DNA of 64,000 nucleotides from Pseudomonadales bacterium (lineage in GTDB: Bacteria; Pseudomonadota; Gammaproteobacteria; Pseudomonadales; Azotimanducaceae). Where the stretch lies: assembly GCA_019634925.1 (NCBI GenBank), contig JAHCAL010000006.1:124001-188000 (forward strand). The letters run 5' to 3'. The notes beneath the pieces are model-generated. The model saw nothing but the letters and a program-made list of their open reading frames with translations. It was not told the DNA's origin and did no database searches. Both the position numbers and the translations under genes were made by a program. Each line of letters opens with the position of its first letter. The first letter of the stretch is position 1. Of this stretch, positions 1 to 8,486 are shown in pieces.

Positions 1-1
1 C

Positions 2-481
2 GTGCCGTCCAACGCGCTGCACTGGCCGTGGCAGACGGTGAAGGAGAACCTGGACAAGCTGGTCGCCCTCGGCAGCGAGTACGTCGGCCGCCGACTCTAC
101 CTGCTCTACAACCCGCGCACCGACCGGTTCAACGGCACCACGCCGAACTTCTTCGCCACCATGACCATCCGGCCGCCCGGGATCGTCGACCGGCCGCACC
201 GGCACGTCTCGTCCGCCATCAACTACTACTTCAACGGGCGCGGCTACAGCCGGGTGGAAGGCAAGCGCTACGAATGGCAGGCCGGCGATCTGATGGTCTC
301 GGCGCCGGGCTGGGCCGTGCACAACCATGCGTCCTACGAGGGCGATCCGGTGTACGAACTCACCATCCAGGACCAGCCGCTCAACATCTTCATGGAATCC
401 CTGCTCTGGCAGGAGGATCTCGCCCACCCCGGCCGCATCCTCGGTGCGCACGCCGGCTTTGCGACCAACAGGAGCCGCTGA
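2..481 (+). CDS. Cupin-domain protein, 5' end cut by window
   Basis: The reading frame is open to the left edge, so the GTG at base 2 is probably internal and the gene is partial. The visible 159 residues form a beta-rich cupin fold. Candidate metal ligands are the two His of PHRH (about 66 and 68) and a later His in APGWAVHNH (about 107), with a Glu-rich strand between. This resembles gentisate dioxygenase-like or other mononuclear-metal cupins. The stop overlaps the next start as TGATG, so it is translationally coupled to the DHDPS-family gene and probably belongs to the same catabolic pathway. The substrate cannot be read from this fragment. Confidence 0.75.
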   Translation: MPSNALHWPWQTVKENLDKLVALGSEYVGRRLYLLYNPRTDRFNGTTPNFFATMTIRPPGIVDRPHRHVSSAINYYFNGRGYSRVEGKRYEWQAGDLMVSAPGWAVHNHASYEGDPVYELTIQDQPLNIFMESLLWQEDLAHPGRILGAHAGFATNRSR

Positions 482-1395
482 TGCCCACCTGTCCGGAGCA
501 CCTGCACGGCTCGGTCACGCCGCTGATCACGCCGTTCCGCAACGGCGCGGTGGACTACGACACCTATGCGCGCCTGGTCGAGCGGCACATCACGGAGGGC
601 GGGCACGGCGTGCTGGTGAACGGCACGTCGGCCGAGCCGAGCACGCTCTCGGTGGCCGAGCGCAACGAGCTGGTACGTGTCGCGATCGACGCGGCCGGCG
701 GCCGTACGCCGGTGTTCGCGGCGACCGGCTCCCAGTCGCTCGCCGAAACGGAGGCGCTGACCGACTTCGCCGCGCAAGCCGGCGCGGATGCGCTCCTGAT
801 CGTGACGCCGTACTACATCCGTCCGCCGCAGCGCGGGCTGGTGCGCTACTACGCGGAACTCGGCAGGCGCAGCGACCTGCCGCTGCTGATCTACCACATT
901 CCCGGCCGCGCGGGCGTGACGCTCGAGATGGACACGCTGCGCGCCATCGCCGACGCGGTGCCCACGCTCGCGGGCATGAAACACGCGTCGGTGGAACTCG
1001 GCCTGGTGAGCGAGTGCATCGCGGCCTTCGGCGCGGACTTCCGGATCTTCGTCGGACTCGAGGAACTGAGCCTGCCGATGCTGGCGCTCGGCGCGAAGGG
1101 GCTCATGAACGCCGTGGGCAACCTGGTGCCCGCACGCATCGCGGAACTCAACGATGCGGTGGTTTCCGGCGACCTCGCGCGCGGCCAGCGCCTGCACTAC
1201 GAGCTGCTGGAACTCAACCGCGCCGTGTTCTGGGACACCAATCCGATCCCCATCAAGTACATGGCGAAACGCATGGGCATCATCCCGACCAACGAGCACC
1301 GGCTGCCGATGGTTCCCGCCACGCCGGAGCTCGAGCGCAGGCTCGACGCGCTGCTGCTGGCGACCGGCCTGGTCGGCGCCTCTGCGGACGCCTGA
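481..1395 (+). CDS. Dihydrodipicolinate synthase (DapA/NanA) family lyase/aldolase
   Basis: This is a 304-residue class I aldolase-type TIM barrel of normal length for the family. It shows the substrate carboxylate loop as GTSAE (49-53, where DapA has GTTGE), the TPYY segment (109-112), the Tyr of YHIPGR (about 138) and the Schiff-base lysine in MKHAS (Lys167). Family members condense or cleave pyruvate-containing substrates through a lysine imine. The gene sits between a cupin and a flavin reductase rather than in a lysine operon. I therefore infer a catabolic hydratase-aldolase or another DHDPS-like enzyme rather than the biosynthetic DapA. The start is fixed by the TGATG overlap with the upstream gene. 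Confidence 0.85.
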   Translation: MPTCPEHLHGSVTPLITPFRNGAVDYDTYARLVERHITEGGHGVLVNGTSAEPSTLSVAERNELVRVAIDAAGGRTPVFAATGSQSLAETEALTDFAAQAGADALLIVTPYYIRPPQRGLVRYYAELGRRSDLPLLIYHIPGRAGVTLEMDTLRAIADAVPTLAGMKHASVELGLVSECIAAFGADFRIFVGLEELSLPMLALGAKGLMNAVGNLVPARIAELNDAVVSGDLARGQRLHYELLELNRAVFWDTNPIPIKYMAKRMGIIPTNEHRLPMVPATPELERRLDALLLATGLVGASADA

Positions 1396-1399
1396 ACCG

Positions 1400-2020
1400 A
1401 TGTTCTTCGATCCACGCATCGATCCACGCCCGGCGCCGCTCCTGCACAATCCGCTGAACGCGCTGGTCGGTCCGCGTCCAATTGGCTGGATCACGACCCT
1501 CGATGCGGCGGGTGTGCCCAACCTGGCGCCGTATTCCTATTTCAACGCGTTCTCGGCGGACCCGCCGATCGTCGGCTTTGCGCCGAACGCGCGCGACGGT
1601 GCGGGTACGCCGAAGGATACGCTCGCGAACCTCCGGGTGATTCCAGAGTTCACCGCGAGCGTGGTCTCGATGCCGCAGGCCGAAGCAATGAACCGGACTT
1701 CGCGTGCCTTGCCACCCGGTGTCAGCGAGTACACCGACGCTGGCCTGCACCCCGCGCCGTCGGAACGTGTGCGCCCGCCGCGGGTACGCGAAGCGCGCGC
1801 GGCGCTCGAGTGTGTGGTCTTCGACATCGTCGCGCTCCCGGCGCGGGCCCTCGGTCGCGGCAGCCACCTGGTCCTGGCGGAAGTCGTCGGCATCCACATC
1901 GACGATACGTTGATCCGTGACGGGCGCGTGGACGCGCTCGAACTCGCCCAGGTCGGCAGGCTCGGGTATTTCGACTATGCGACGGTCAGTGCGACCTTCG
2001 AGATGCGTCGGCCGGATTGA
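1400..2020 (+). CDS. Flavin reductase-like, FMN-binding domain protein
   Basis: A 206-residue protein of the flavin reductase-like (DIM6/NTAB) family. The N-terminal part has RPIGWITT followed by NLAPYSYFNAFSADPPIVGF, typical of the split-barrel FMN-binding fold. Proteins of this family either supply reduced FMN to a partner monooxygenase or act as oxidoreductases themselves. It starts 4 bases after the preceding stop, so it is in the same operon. A luciferase-like monooxygenase lies 0.6 kb downstream on the opposite strand and could be a flavin-dependent partner, but that is inference from proximity only. Confidence 0.82.
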   Translation: MFFDPRIDPRPAPLLHNPLNALVGPRPIGWITTLDAAGVPNLAPYSYFNAFSADPPIVGFAPNARDGAGTPKDTLANLRVIPEFTASVVSMPQAEAMNRTSRALPPGVSEYTDAGLHPAPSERVRPPRVREARAALECVVFDIVALPARALGRGSHLVLAEVVGIHIDDTLIRDGRVDALELAQVGRLGYFDYATVSATFEMRRPD

Positions 2021-2096
2021 GCCGGCCGAATCGAGTCGGTCTGGCTCGGCCTGGCGCGCCACCGGACGGCAAGTGGGTGAAGCAGCAGAGCATGCC

Positions 2097-2567
2097 ATGA
2101 ACCACGCCCCCTTCGATCCGGATCCGCTGAAGAGCCCGGGGTATCAGGTCAGGGCGACCCATCGCGCGTTCGATCGACTGTTGCAGCGCCAGATCCGCAA
2201 GCACCGGATCAGCAACGGCTTCTGGTACGTGCTGCGCGCGCTCTGGCGCCGCGAGAACATGTCGCAGCGGGAACTGGCCGACGAGGTCAACCTGACCGAG
2301 TCGTCGACGGTCCTGCTGCTCGACAGCATGGAACGGGCCGGGCTGGTGCGCCGCAAGCGCGACACCGAGGATCGGCGGCGCATCCGGATCCACCTGACGC
2401 CGAAGGCGCGCCGGCTCGAGGCGCGCCTGCTGCCGAACGTCGAGGAAATCAACGCCATGGCGACCGAAGGCATCCCGCCCGGGGATCTCGAGGTCTTCCT
2501 GCGCACCGCCATCCGCATGCGCGCCAACCTGATGCGTCACCTCGCAGCGGGACCGGAAGCGTCCTGA
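2097..2567 (+). CDS. MarR-family transcriptional regulator
   Basis: A 156-residue winged helix-turn-helix protein. The DNA-binding core spans about residues 50-115 and has MSQRELADEVNLTESSTVLLLDSMERAGLV followed by the wing RRKRDTEDRRRIRIHLT, a clear MarR signature. MarR proteins are usually repressors that respond to aromatic or other small ligands and often control adjacent genes. Here it follows the cupin/aldolase/flavin reductase genes on the same strand after a 76-base gap, so it is the likely local regulator. I did not find an obvious operator palindrome in the gap. The ATG at 2097 is the first start that gives a full-length family protein. Confidence 0.88.
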   Translation: MNHAPFDPDPLKSPGYQVRATHRAFDRLLQRQIRKHRISNGFWYVLRALWRRENMSQRELADEVNLTESSTVLLLDSMERAGLVRRKRDTEDRRRIRIHLTPKARRLEARLLPNVEEINAMATEGIPPGDLEVFLRTAIRMRANLMRHLAAGPEAS

Positions 2568-2581
2568 CCGCGCGCACGCGT

Positions 2582-3508
2582 TCAGGCGTTCAGCGCCCTG
2601 ATCGCCGGCAGCAGCCGATCGATGAAGCGCCGGGTCTGCTCGATGAAGTCGTCGCCATTCGCGGCGATCGGCCGCAGGATGAACTTGTGCACGCCGGCCG
2701 CCCGGAACGCATCGATCAGGGCCATGATCTCGGCCGTGTCGCCCACCGCGAGAAAGCCCTCCGGCTTGCGGCCGAGGCGCTTCTCGAGGAGCGCCTGATA
2801 GCGTGCCACGATCGGCTCGGCGGGATCGCCGAAACGGAACGCGAAGCCGGCGCCGTAGTGGTCCTCGTCGATGCTGCGTCCGAGCGCTGCGGTGCGCGCC
2901 TTGATCGCCGCGATGACCGGCGCGACCTGCTCCGGCGACTCGATGCCGGCCTGCCAGCCGGTGCCCCAGCGCGCGGTGCGTTCGATCGCCTGCGGCGCGG
3001 AACCGCCGAGCCAGAGCGGCAGCGGCTGTTGCACGGGCCGCGGTGCAATGGTGGCGTCGTCCAGCCTGTAGAACTCGCCGGTGAAGGTGACGTGTTCCGC
3101 CGACCACAGGCGCGAGAGGATCTCGAGCGCTTCGTCTGCGCGCCTGCCGCGGCCCTTGGTCGGCGTGCCGGTCGCCGTGTAGTCGCGCGACTGGGCGCTG
3201 CCGAGGCCGAACGCGGGCAGCAGGCGGCCACCGCTCAGCACGTCGATGGTCGCGCAGGCCTTGGCCGTGATGACGGGGTCGCGCAGCCCCAGGCTCGCAA
3301 CGTTCATGCCGAACTTGAGCCGTTTCGAACCGCCGGCGAGCGCGGCCATGACACTCAGCGTCTCGAGTTGCGGATCGGTGCTGATGATCCGGTCGCTCTG
3401 CCAGATCGAGTCGACCCCGCCCTGGTCGCAGAGATCGACCCAGCGCCAGAACCCGCGATGATCCTCGAACGGAAAGTTCGCGATACCGAGTCCGGCGCTG
3501 ACGGTCAT
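2582..3508 (-). CDS. LLM-class (luciferase-like) flavin-dependent oxidoreductase
   Basis: A 308-residue bacterial-luciferase-like TIM-barrel protein. The N-terminus AGLGIANFPFEDHRGFWRW, the LKFGMNVASLGLRDPVITAKACATIDVLSGGRLLPAFGLG segment and the PLWLGGSAPQAIERTARWG segment are characteristic of F420- or FMN-dependent LLM oxidoreductases. It converges on the MarR gene with 14 bases between the two stops. It could be the oxygenase partner of the flavin reductase at 1400-2020, or an F420-dependent enzyme. The sequence alone does not separate these. No strong ribosome binding site is visible before the chosen ATG. Confidence 0.85.
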   Translation of the reverse strand: MTVSAGLGIANFPFEDHRGFWRWVDLCDQGGVDSIWQSDRIISTDPQLETLSVMAALAGGSKRLKFGMNVASLGLRDPVITAKACATIDVLSGGRLLPAFGLGSAQSRDYTATGTPTKGRGRRADEALEILSRLWSAEHVTFTGEFYRLDDATIAPRPVQQPLPLWLGGSAPQAIERTARWGTGWQAGIESPEQVAPVIAAIKARTAALGRSIDEDHYGAGFAFRFGDPAEPIVARYQALLEKRLGRKPEGFLAVGDTAEIMALIDAFRAAGVHKFILRPIAANGDDFIEQTRRFIDRLLPAIRALNA

Positions 3509-3544
3509 GGACGCGCGTCTGCCCGCATGATCGGCTGCCTCGCC

Positions 3545-5464
3545 TCAGATCGCCTGGCCGCCGTACCAGATCGGCGAGGACCAGGCGCGCTCCTGGATGG
3601 TCGCCTGCAGATCCGCGCGCGGCGCCACGCCTGCACGGATGGCGTCCCAGGTCGACCAGCGGCAGGTCGGGTTCTCGAGCACGCGCACGTAGTAGAACGC
3701 GCGCTGACCGGGCTGGAAGGCCGGGTCCTGCCAGAGCGTCAGCAGTTCCTCGGCGCCGGTCGCGGCCGAGATGCTGCAGTCGGTCAGGTCGACGCTGGCC
3801 GCGTTGTCCGGGCAGCGGTGGGTATTCGGATCCGGCGTGGCGCCACCGGCGCAGGCCACGTCGAACACCTGTTCCTGCGGCTGGCCGTCGGCGAGCCAGC
3901 CCTTGATCACCTGGACGCGCTGCAGCGGCGCGCTCGCCGAGTCGCGCAGCGCCCAGACCAGGAAGCGCGGCGCCCGGTCGCCCTGCATGAGCAGGTCGCC
4001 ACCCATGGGCACGCCGCCCGCGTAGGCCTTGCCGATCATCGCCGGATCCTCGAGCAGTGCGGGCTCGAAGTCGTAGCCGGCGAAGAAGCGCACCTTCATG
4101 CGTGGCCCCGTGGTGGCGAAAGTCTCCTTGCGGCGCATGGCGTCGTAGAGGGCTTCACGCGTGTTCTCTTCGGCCCACACACCTGCGAGTCCCGCAGCGC
4201 CCCAATAGTGATAGTAACCGTCGGCATAGACGGGGTTGCCGTCCGCGTCCGTGCCGGTCGGCACCGAGCCGCGCCGCTCGGCGGTGCCGTCGAGCAGCCC
4301 CACCTTGCTGAAGAAATTGTTCTCGACCACCGAAGTCGCACCGGTGTGCGTGTCGCTCGCGCCGATCAGGCCGAACTGGTAGGGGTTGGCGCCGGTGCTG
4401 GCCTCGAGCGCCAGCCCGTTCAGCAGCGCCTCGCGCACGTAACTGCCGACATGGTGGCTCGGGATGTTGGTGGCGATCCGGTAGGGCATGATCTCGAAGT
4501 TCGCCCATTCGTCGTTCGGCGACAGCAGCGGGTGCGTGTCCGAGGTGCCCTTCACCTGGGTCATCTCGACCAGCGGCTCGTTGCGCATGCGCTGCTCGGC
4601 GTAGGCGGCGTCGAGTGGTTCGCCGGCAAAATCGGTCAGCGCGAACATCTGCCCGTTGGAGCCGTTCGAGTTGTGCGGAATCGCGAGCGCCTCGATGCCG
4701 TTCTCGCGCAGGCCGTCCATCCAGTCCCACAACGCTTCCGGGTTCATGGAGTCGAGCCGGGTGAAGGGCAGGTCCGGCGCCTGGCTGCCGCGGAATATGA
4801 CGTTGCGGTGCAGGTTCTGGTTGTCCGGCCCCGAGGTGTACTCGTAGCCGATGAACGTCGTGAATTCGCCCGGGCGATTGTGCCGTTCGGCGGCACCGAT
4901 GATGTCCTGCCAGGCGGCGCGGACCACGTTGCGGTCGAGGAACGACTCGTAGCTGCCGGGTGCCATGTACGGGCGGATGCCGGCGAACGCCGCGCGTCGC
5001 TCGTCCACGGTCTCGGCGTTCTGGAACGCGGCAGCGGCGGGGTGTTCGTAGAGCGGCTGGGCCGGATCGGACATCGCCGCGACGTTGCCGAGGAACTCGC
5101 CGTGGTCGGTGATCGCGTAGAAATCGAGCGGCCGCTCGAGTTGCACGGTGAAGCCGACCGGATGCTGGATGGGTTCGCCGCGTGCGTAGCGGTAGGCATC
5201 GTCGGGTGTGGCGTGCGTGCCGAAGATGTAGGCATCGAACGAGTGCTTGGTGTGGACGTGCAGGTCGCCGAAGTAGGCGTTGCGATCCGGGTTCGGGGCG
5301 CTGCGCTGGATCGCCCCGTCGGTGTCCGGGGTGCCAGCGGTCGACTCGACAGCAGTGTCCGCTGCTGTCGAAGACTCGATCCCGGCAGGCTCGCGGCCGC
5401 AGCCCGCGAGCAGGCCGAGCGCGGCGCAGGTGACCAGCAATAGTCGGGCTGTGATCGTATCCAT
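3545..5464 (-). CDS. DUF3604-family lipoprotein
   Basis: A 639-residue protein. The N-terminus MDTITARLLLVTCAALGLLAGC is a lipoprotein signal with a lipobox ending at Cys. The rest is a DUF3604 domain with motifs such as NAYFGDLHVHTKHSFDAY near the start, DFYAITDHGEFLGN and GASDTHTGATS. These His/Asp-rich motifs resemble PHP-type metal-dependent hydrolases, so a phosphoesterase-like enzyme at the envelope is plausible, but the function is not established. I chose the ATG at 5464 because GGGGGAG lies 8 bases upstream; two earlier in-frame ATGs precede this ribosome site. It follows the HupE-like gene on the same strand. Confidence 0.85.
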   Translation of the reverse strand: MDTITARLLLVTCAALGLLAGCGREPAGIESSTAADTAVESTAGTPDTDGAIQRSAPNPDRNAYFGDLHVHTKHSFDAYIFGTHATPDDAYRYARGEPIQHPVGFTVQLERPLDFYAITDHGEFLGNVAAMSDPAQPLYEHPAAAAFQNAETVDERRAAFAGIRPYMAPGSYESFLDRNVVRAAWQDIIGAAERHNRPGEFTTFIGYEYTSGPDNQNLHRNVIFRGSQAPDLPFTRLDSMNPEALWDWMDGLRENGIEALAIPHNSNGSNGQMFALTDFAGEPLDAAYAEQRMRNEPLVEMTQVKGTSDTHPLLSPNDEWANFEIMPYRIATNIPSHHVGSYVREALLNGLALEASTGANPYQFGLIGASDTHTGATSVVENNFFSKVGLLDGTAERRGSVPTGTDADGNPVYADGYYHYWGAAGLAGVWAEENTREALYDAMRRKETFATTGPRMKVRFFAGYDFEPALLEDPAMIGKAYAGGVPMGGDLLMQGDRAPRFLVWALRDSASAPLQRVQVIKGWLADGQPQEQVFDVACAGGATPDPNTHRCPDNAASVDLTDCSISAATGAEELLTLWQDPAFQPGQRAFYYVRVLENPTCRWSTWDAIRAGVAPRADLQATIQERAWSSPIWYGGQAI

Positions 5465-5595
5465 CCGAAGTCTCCCCCTCATGTACGTGCCGCGCAAGCA
5501 TGCCGCAGACGCCTGATCCTGTCACGTCCGCAATGTGGTGGTACCGGCCGGCTCGTGCGCGCGTGTCGCGCGCCAGGCGAGCCATAGGCCCGCAC

Positions 5596-6561
5596 TCAGA
5601 GCAACGCGGTGACCCGGTCGATGGTCCAGAATGCCGCCAGCGCGCCGACCGTGAACGTCAAACCGGTGGCCACGCCGGTCAGCGGACGCGCGACCATGCG
5701 TGCCAGCACCCACGCCCCGCAGAGCAGCACGGCCACGACCAGGAGCTGCCCCGCCTCGATGCCGAGATTGAACAGCAGCAGGGCCGGCGCCAGCTGGTCG
5801 CGCGGCAGGCCGATTTCGGTGAGCGCACCGGCGAAGCCGAAGCCGTGCAGCAGGCCGAAGGCGAACGCCATGATCCACGGGCGCATGCGCATCAGCTCCG
5901 AGCGCCGTGCCTCGGGCAGCATCAGCTCGCGCGCGAGGAACACGATCGACAGCGCGATCACCGCTTCGACCGGACCCGGCGGGAGGGTCAGGTAGCCGAG
6001 TGCCGCGAGCGCCAGCGTGATGCTGTGCGCGAGCGTGAACGCGGTGATGGTCTTGACCAGCATCCACGGGCTCGCGATGAACAACACCAGGCCGGCCAGG
6101 AACAGCAGGTGGTCGATACCGAGCAGCAGGTGCTCGACCCCGAGGCCGAAGTACGCCGCCACGCCGGGCGCGTTGCCGTCGAGGTCCAGCACCGGTCCGG
6201 ACGGGCGCAGCAGCGCATCGATCGACGTGCCGTCCAGGTAGCGGATCTGCACCATCGCGTCGGTCAGCGTGCCGGTGAGCCGGGCGATTTCGATCCTTCC
6301 TTCCCGAAGCGAACAGCGGATCGGCCAGCTCTGGATGAGCGCACCCGGCGCGCGTTCCGCGGCGGCGGACTCGAGCGGCGTGCAGGTATCCGGAAAGACC
6401 GGTTCGATGGGCAGGCGCCGGTCGTCGAGCACCGGCTGCTTCCAGACGACCTGAAACACGCCGGGCACGGTTTCGGTGGCCTGCAGCACGGCGGGTCGCA
6501 CCTCGTGGGCGAATGCAGGGGCCTGCAGCAGCAGGGCGAGCAGCAGGACGGCGCGGCGCAT
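5596..6561 (-). CDS. HupE/UreJ-like membrane protein
   Basis: A 321-residue protein with an N-terminal signal peptide ending near QAPAFA, an extracytoplasmic beta-rich region of about 130 residues, then several membrane helices. The motif GVEHLLLGIDHLLFL and the helix FAFGLLHGFGFAGAL carry the His residues typical of HupE/UreJ_2 proteins, which are linked to metal or metallocofactor transport. The specific cargo is unknown. The start ATG overlaps the stop of the PpiC-like gene as ATGA, so the two are co-translated. The upstream in-frame extension only duplicates part of the PpiC gene in another frame and was not used. Confidence 0.8.
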   Translation of the reverse strand: MRRAVLLLALLLQAPAFAHEVRPAVLQATETVPGVFQVVWKQPVLDDRRLPIEPVFPDTCTPLESAAAERAPGALIQSWPIRCSLREGRIEIARLTGTLTDAMVQIRYLDGTSIDALLRPSGPVLDLDGNAPGVAAYFGLGVEHLLLGIDHLLFLAGLVLFIASPWMLVKTITAFTLAHSITLALAALGYLTLPPGPVEAVIALSIVFLARELMLPEARRSELMRMRPWIMAFAFGLLHGFGFAGALTEIGLPRDQLAPALLLFNLGIEAGQLLVVAVLLCGAWVLARMVARPLTGVATGLTFTVGALAAFWTIDRVTALL

Positions 6562-7364
6562 CAGGATTCGACGACGCGGTAGCGTCCGCGCAGCGATTCG
6601 AAGAACGCTTCGTTCGCTGCCGTGCGGCGTTCCTGGATGAGGTCGGCGCGTACCCGCTGGGCGACTTCCTCGAGCGCCGGCGCGCGCGCTGGCAGGCGCT
6701 CCTCGATGCGTACCAGGTGCCAGCCATAGGCGGACCGGATCGGCCCTTGCCACTCGCCGGTCGGCAGGTCGGCGAGCGCGGCCGCGAAATCGCGCCCGAA
6801 CAGCTCGGCGATCTCGGCGTCCGACCGCGCGGCGTAGGTGCGCTGCAGCATGAACGGATCGCCCGCGTCGTCGGGGTCGGCGAGCGCCGCACGCGCGGCG
6901 GCCTCGGGGTCTTCGCGACGCTGGCCACTGAAATAGCGGTGACTGAAGCTCGCGCGCGCCGGCTGCAGGTAGCGGTCCGCGTGGCGGGCGTGATACGTGG
7001 CGAGTTCGTCCGCGGTCGGCTCAGCCGCAGCGGCGAGGTCCTCGGTCAGGAACGCGAGCTTCTGCACCAGGCGACGCCGGATGATCACGTCGCCTTCGTC
7101 GAGCCCTAGCGCGAGTGCCTCGCGGTAGTAGATCTCCTCGCGGATCCACTGCTCGACCAGCCGTTCCAGTTCCACCGGCGTCGGCGGGCTGCCGGTCTGC
7201 ACCAGCCATTGATCGTGCAGGCGCTGGCGCTCCGCGTCGGTCACGCGGATCTCGCCGCCCGCACTGCGCTCGCCGGCGCGGCCGGTCACCACGAAGAGTA
7301 CCGCGCCGGCCAGCAGGAACCACAGGAGCGGTTCGCGCAGGGTGCGCGTGAACAGATTGGTCAC
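6561..7364 (-). CDS. PpiC-like peptidyl-prolyl isomerase, membrane anchored
   Basis: A 267-residue protein with a short cytoplasmic N-terminus and one membrane helix at about 10-28 (EPLLWFLLAGAVLFVV), then a periplasmic helical region and a parvulin-like domain near the C-terminus (FAAALADLPTGEWQGPIRSAYGWHLVRI). It belongs to the SurA/PpiD-type foldase group. The start is GTG at 7364, preceded by GGAGG about 12 bases upstream. It leads a minus-strand set with the HupE-like and DUF3604 genes, suggesting it helps fold or insert an exported protein of that set. An extended -10 promoter lies just upstream at 7395-7403. Confidence 0.8.
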   Translation of the reverse strand: MTNLFTRTLREPLLWFLLAGAVLFVVTGRAGERSAGGEIRVTDAERQRLHDQWLVQTGSPPTPVELERLVEQWIREEIYYREALALGLDEGDVIIRRRLVQKLAFLTEDLAAAAEPTADELATYHARHADRYLQPARASFSHRYFSGQRREDPEAAARAALADPDDAGDPFMLQRTYAARSDAEIAELFGRDFAAALADLPTGEWQGPIRSAYGWHLVRIEERLPARAPALEEVAQRVRADLIQERRTAANEAFFESLRGRYRVVES

Positions 7365-7394
7365 GTCGGGTTCGCCCTCCTCGAAACGGCGCGG

Positions 7395-7403
7395 AGTATA
7401 GCA
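7395..7403 (-). promoter_or_regulatory. Candidate extended -10 promoter for PpiC/HupE/DUF3604 operon
   Basis: Read on the minus strand, TGCTATACT is an extended -10 element (TGN followed by a 5/6 match to TATAAT). It would start transcription about 24 bases before the GTG at 7364, leaving room for the GGAGG ribosome site. No good -35 is visible, as expected for extended -10 promoters. Confidence 0.45.
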
Positions 7404-7438
7404 TCGCGTCCCGCGGTGTCCGGCCCGGCGCCGTGCCG

Positions 7439-7467
7439 TTGCCGCTCCTTCGACATCGGCGGACAAT
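7439..7467 (+). promoter_or_regulatory. Candidate glk promoter giving a leaderless transcript
   Basis: TTGCCG (7439-7444) and GACAAT (7462-7467) are spaced by 17 bases, each matching four of six consensus positions. A start seven bases after the -10 would fall on the A of the glk ATG at 7474, so the mRNA may have no leader. This fits the lack of a clear ribosome binding site there. Confidence 0.4.
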
Positions 7468-7473
7468 GAGTCG

Positions 7474-8415
7474 ATGAGCGAAAACACCCACCTCGTCGCC
7501 GACATCGGCGCCACCCATACCCGCATGGCGCTGGCGGGGCCCAACGGTCGGCTCGGCCCGCCGGTACGCCTGCGCACCGGCGAGCACGCCGACGCGGTGG
7601 ATCTGCTGCGCGCCGGGCTCGCGCTACTGGCCGGCGCGACGCCCGCTGGTTGCTGCCTCGCCATTGCGGGACCGGTGGTCGACGGGGTCGGCCGCCTCAC
7701 CAACGGCCGCCTCGAATTCGACCAGGCCCGGCTCGGCCGCGAACTCGGCGCGCCGGTGCGGGTGGTCAATGACTTCCACGCGCTCGCGCGTGGGCTGCCG
7801 GCACTCCGTGATCTGCATCAGCTCGGCGGCGGCGCGCCGGCCCACGGCGTGAAGGCCGTGCTCGGCCCCGGCAGCGGGCTCGGCATGGGCGTGCTGGTCC
7901 CGCACGGCGCCGGCTGGCTGGTGCTGCCCTCGGAAGGCGGTCATGCGGATCTCGCGCCCGGCACGCCGCTCGAGGCGGAGCTCGTGCAGCTGCTGCAGTT
8001 CGAGCACGGCCACGTGTCGTGGGAGACCGTGCTGTGCGGCCCGGGCCTGGTGAACCTGTACCGGGCGATGTGCCGCCTGTGGGGCACGGAGCCGGAACCC
8101 GCCACGCCCGAGTGGATCACGCAGACCGGCGTCGACGCGGCGCAGCCGATCTGCCACCAGACGCTCGAGGTGTTCTTCGGCCTGCTCGGCTCGGCGGCGG
8201 GCAACCTGGCCGTCACGGTCTGCGCGCGCGGCGGAGTCTATCTCGCCGGCGGCATCCTGCCGCAGCTGGCCGGGTTCGCCGCCGCGAGTCCGCTGCGCCG
8301 GCGCTTCGAGGAGCGCGGCAACATGAGCGCGCTGGTGCGCGACATACCGCTCTACCTGATCCGCGACCCCGATCCCGGCCTGGTCGGCGCACTCGCCTGT
8401 CTCGACGACGACTGA
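7474..8415 (+). CDS. glk: Glucokinase
   Basis: A 313-residue Glk-family sugar kinase that phosphorylates glucose with ATP in the cytoplasm at the entry to glycolysis. Motifs in order are the phosphate-1 loop VADIGATHTRMAL (about 8-20), CLAIAGPV, LTNGRLEFD, the catalytic-Asp segment VVNDFHAL, the nucleotide loop GPGSGLGMGVL, LPSEGGHADLAP with its conserved Glu and His, and LCGPGLVNLY. The length matches the bacterial Glk family (about 320). It is divergent from the PpiC operon and transcribed alone. There is no good Shine-Dalgarno site, but a promoter is placed for a leaderless start at this ATG. Confidence 0.9.
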   Translation: MSENTHLVADIGATHTRMALAGPNGRLGPPVRLRTGEHADAVDLLRAGLALLAGATPAGCCLAIAGPVVDGVGRLTNGRLEFDQARLGRELGAPVRVVNDFHALARGLPALRDLHQLGGGAPAHGVKAVLGPGSGLGMGVLVPHGAGWLVLPSEGGHADLAPGTPLEAELVQLLQFEHGHVSWETVLCGPGLVNLYRAMCRLWGTEPEPATPEWITQTGVDAAQPICHQTLEVFFGLLGSAAGNLAVTVCARGGVYLAGGILPQLAGFAAASPLRRRFEERGNMSALVRDIPLYLIRDPDPGLVGALACLDDD

Positions 8416-8474
8416 ACGCCGCTCGCCTGTCTCGGCACCTGGACCGGGGGTAGGCAGTGGCGGGGATTGTTGCC

Positions 8475-8480
8475 TATAGT
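8475..8480 (+). promoter_or_regulatory. Candidate -10 element of mntA-hepT operon
   Basis: TATAGT lies so that transcription would begin at about 8487, exactly the ATG of the MNT gene. No -35 is recognisable. The position supports a leaderless mRNA and the choice of the ATG at 8487 over the GTG at 8457. Confidence 0.4.
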
Positions 8481-8486
8481 GCCGGC

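Noticed and set aside
2687..5443. 918-codon open frame on the plus strand
   Set aside because: It runs antisense to the LLM and DUF3604 genes, has a composition typical of a high-GC shadow frame and no recognisable motif.
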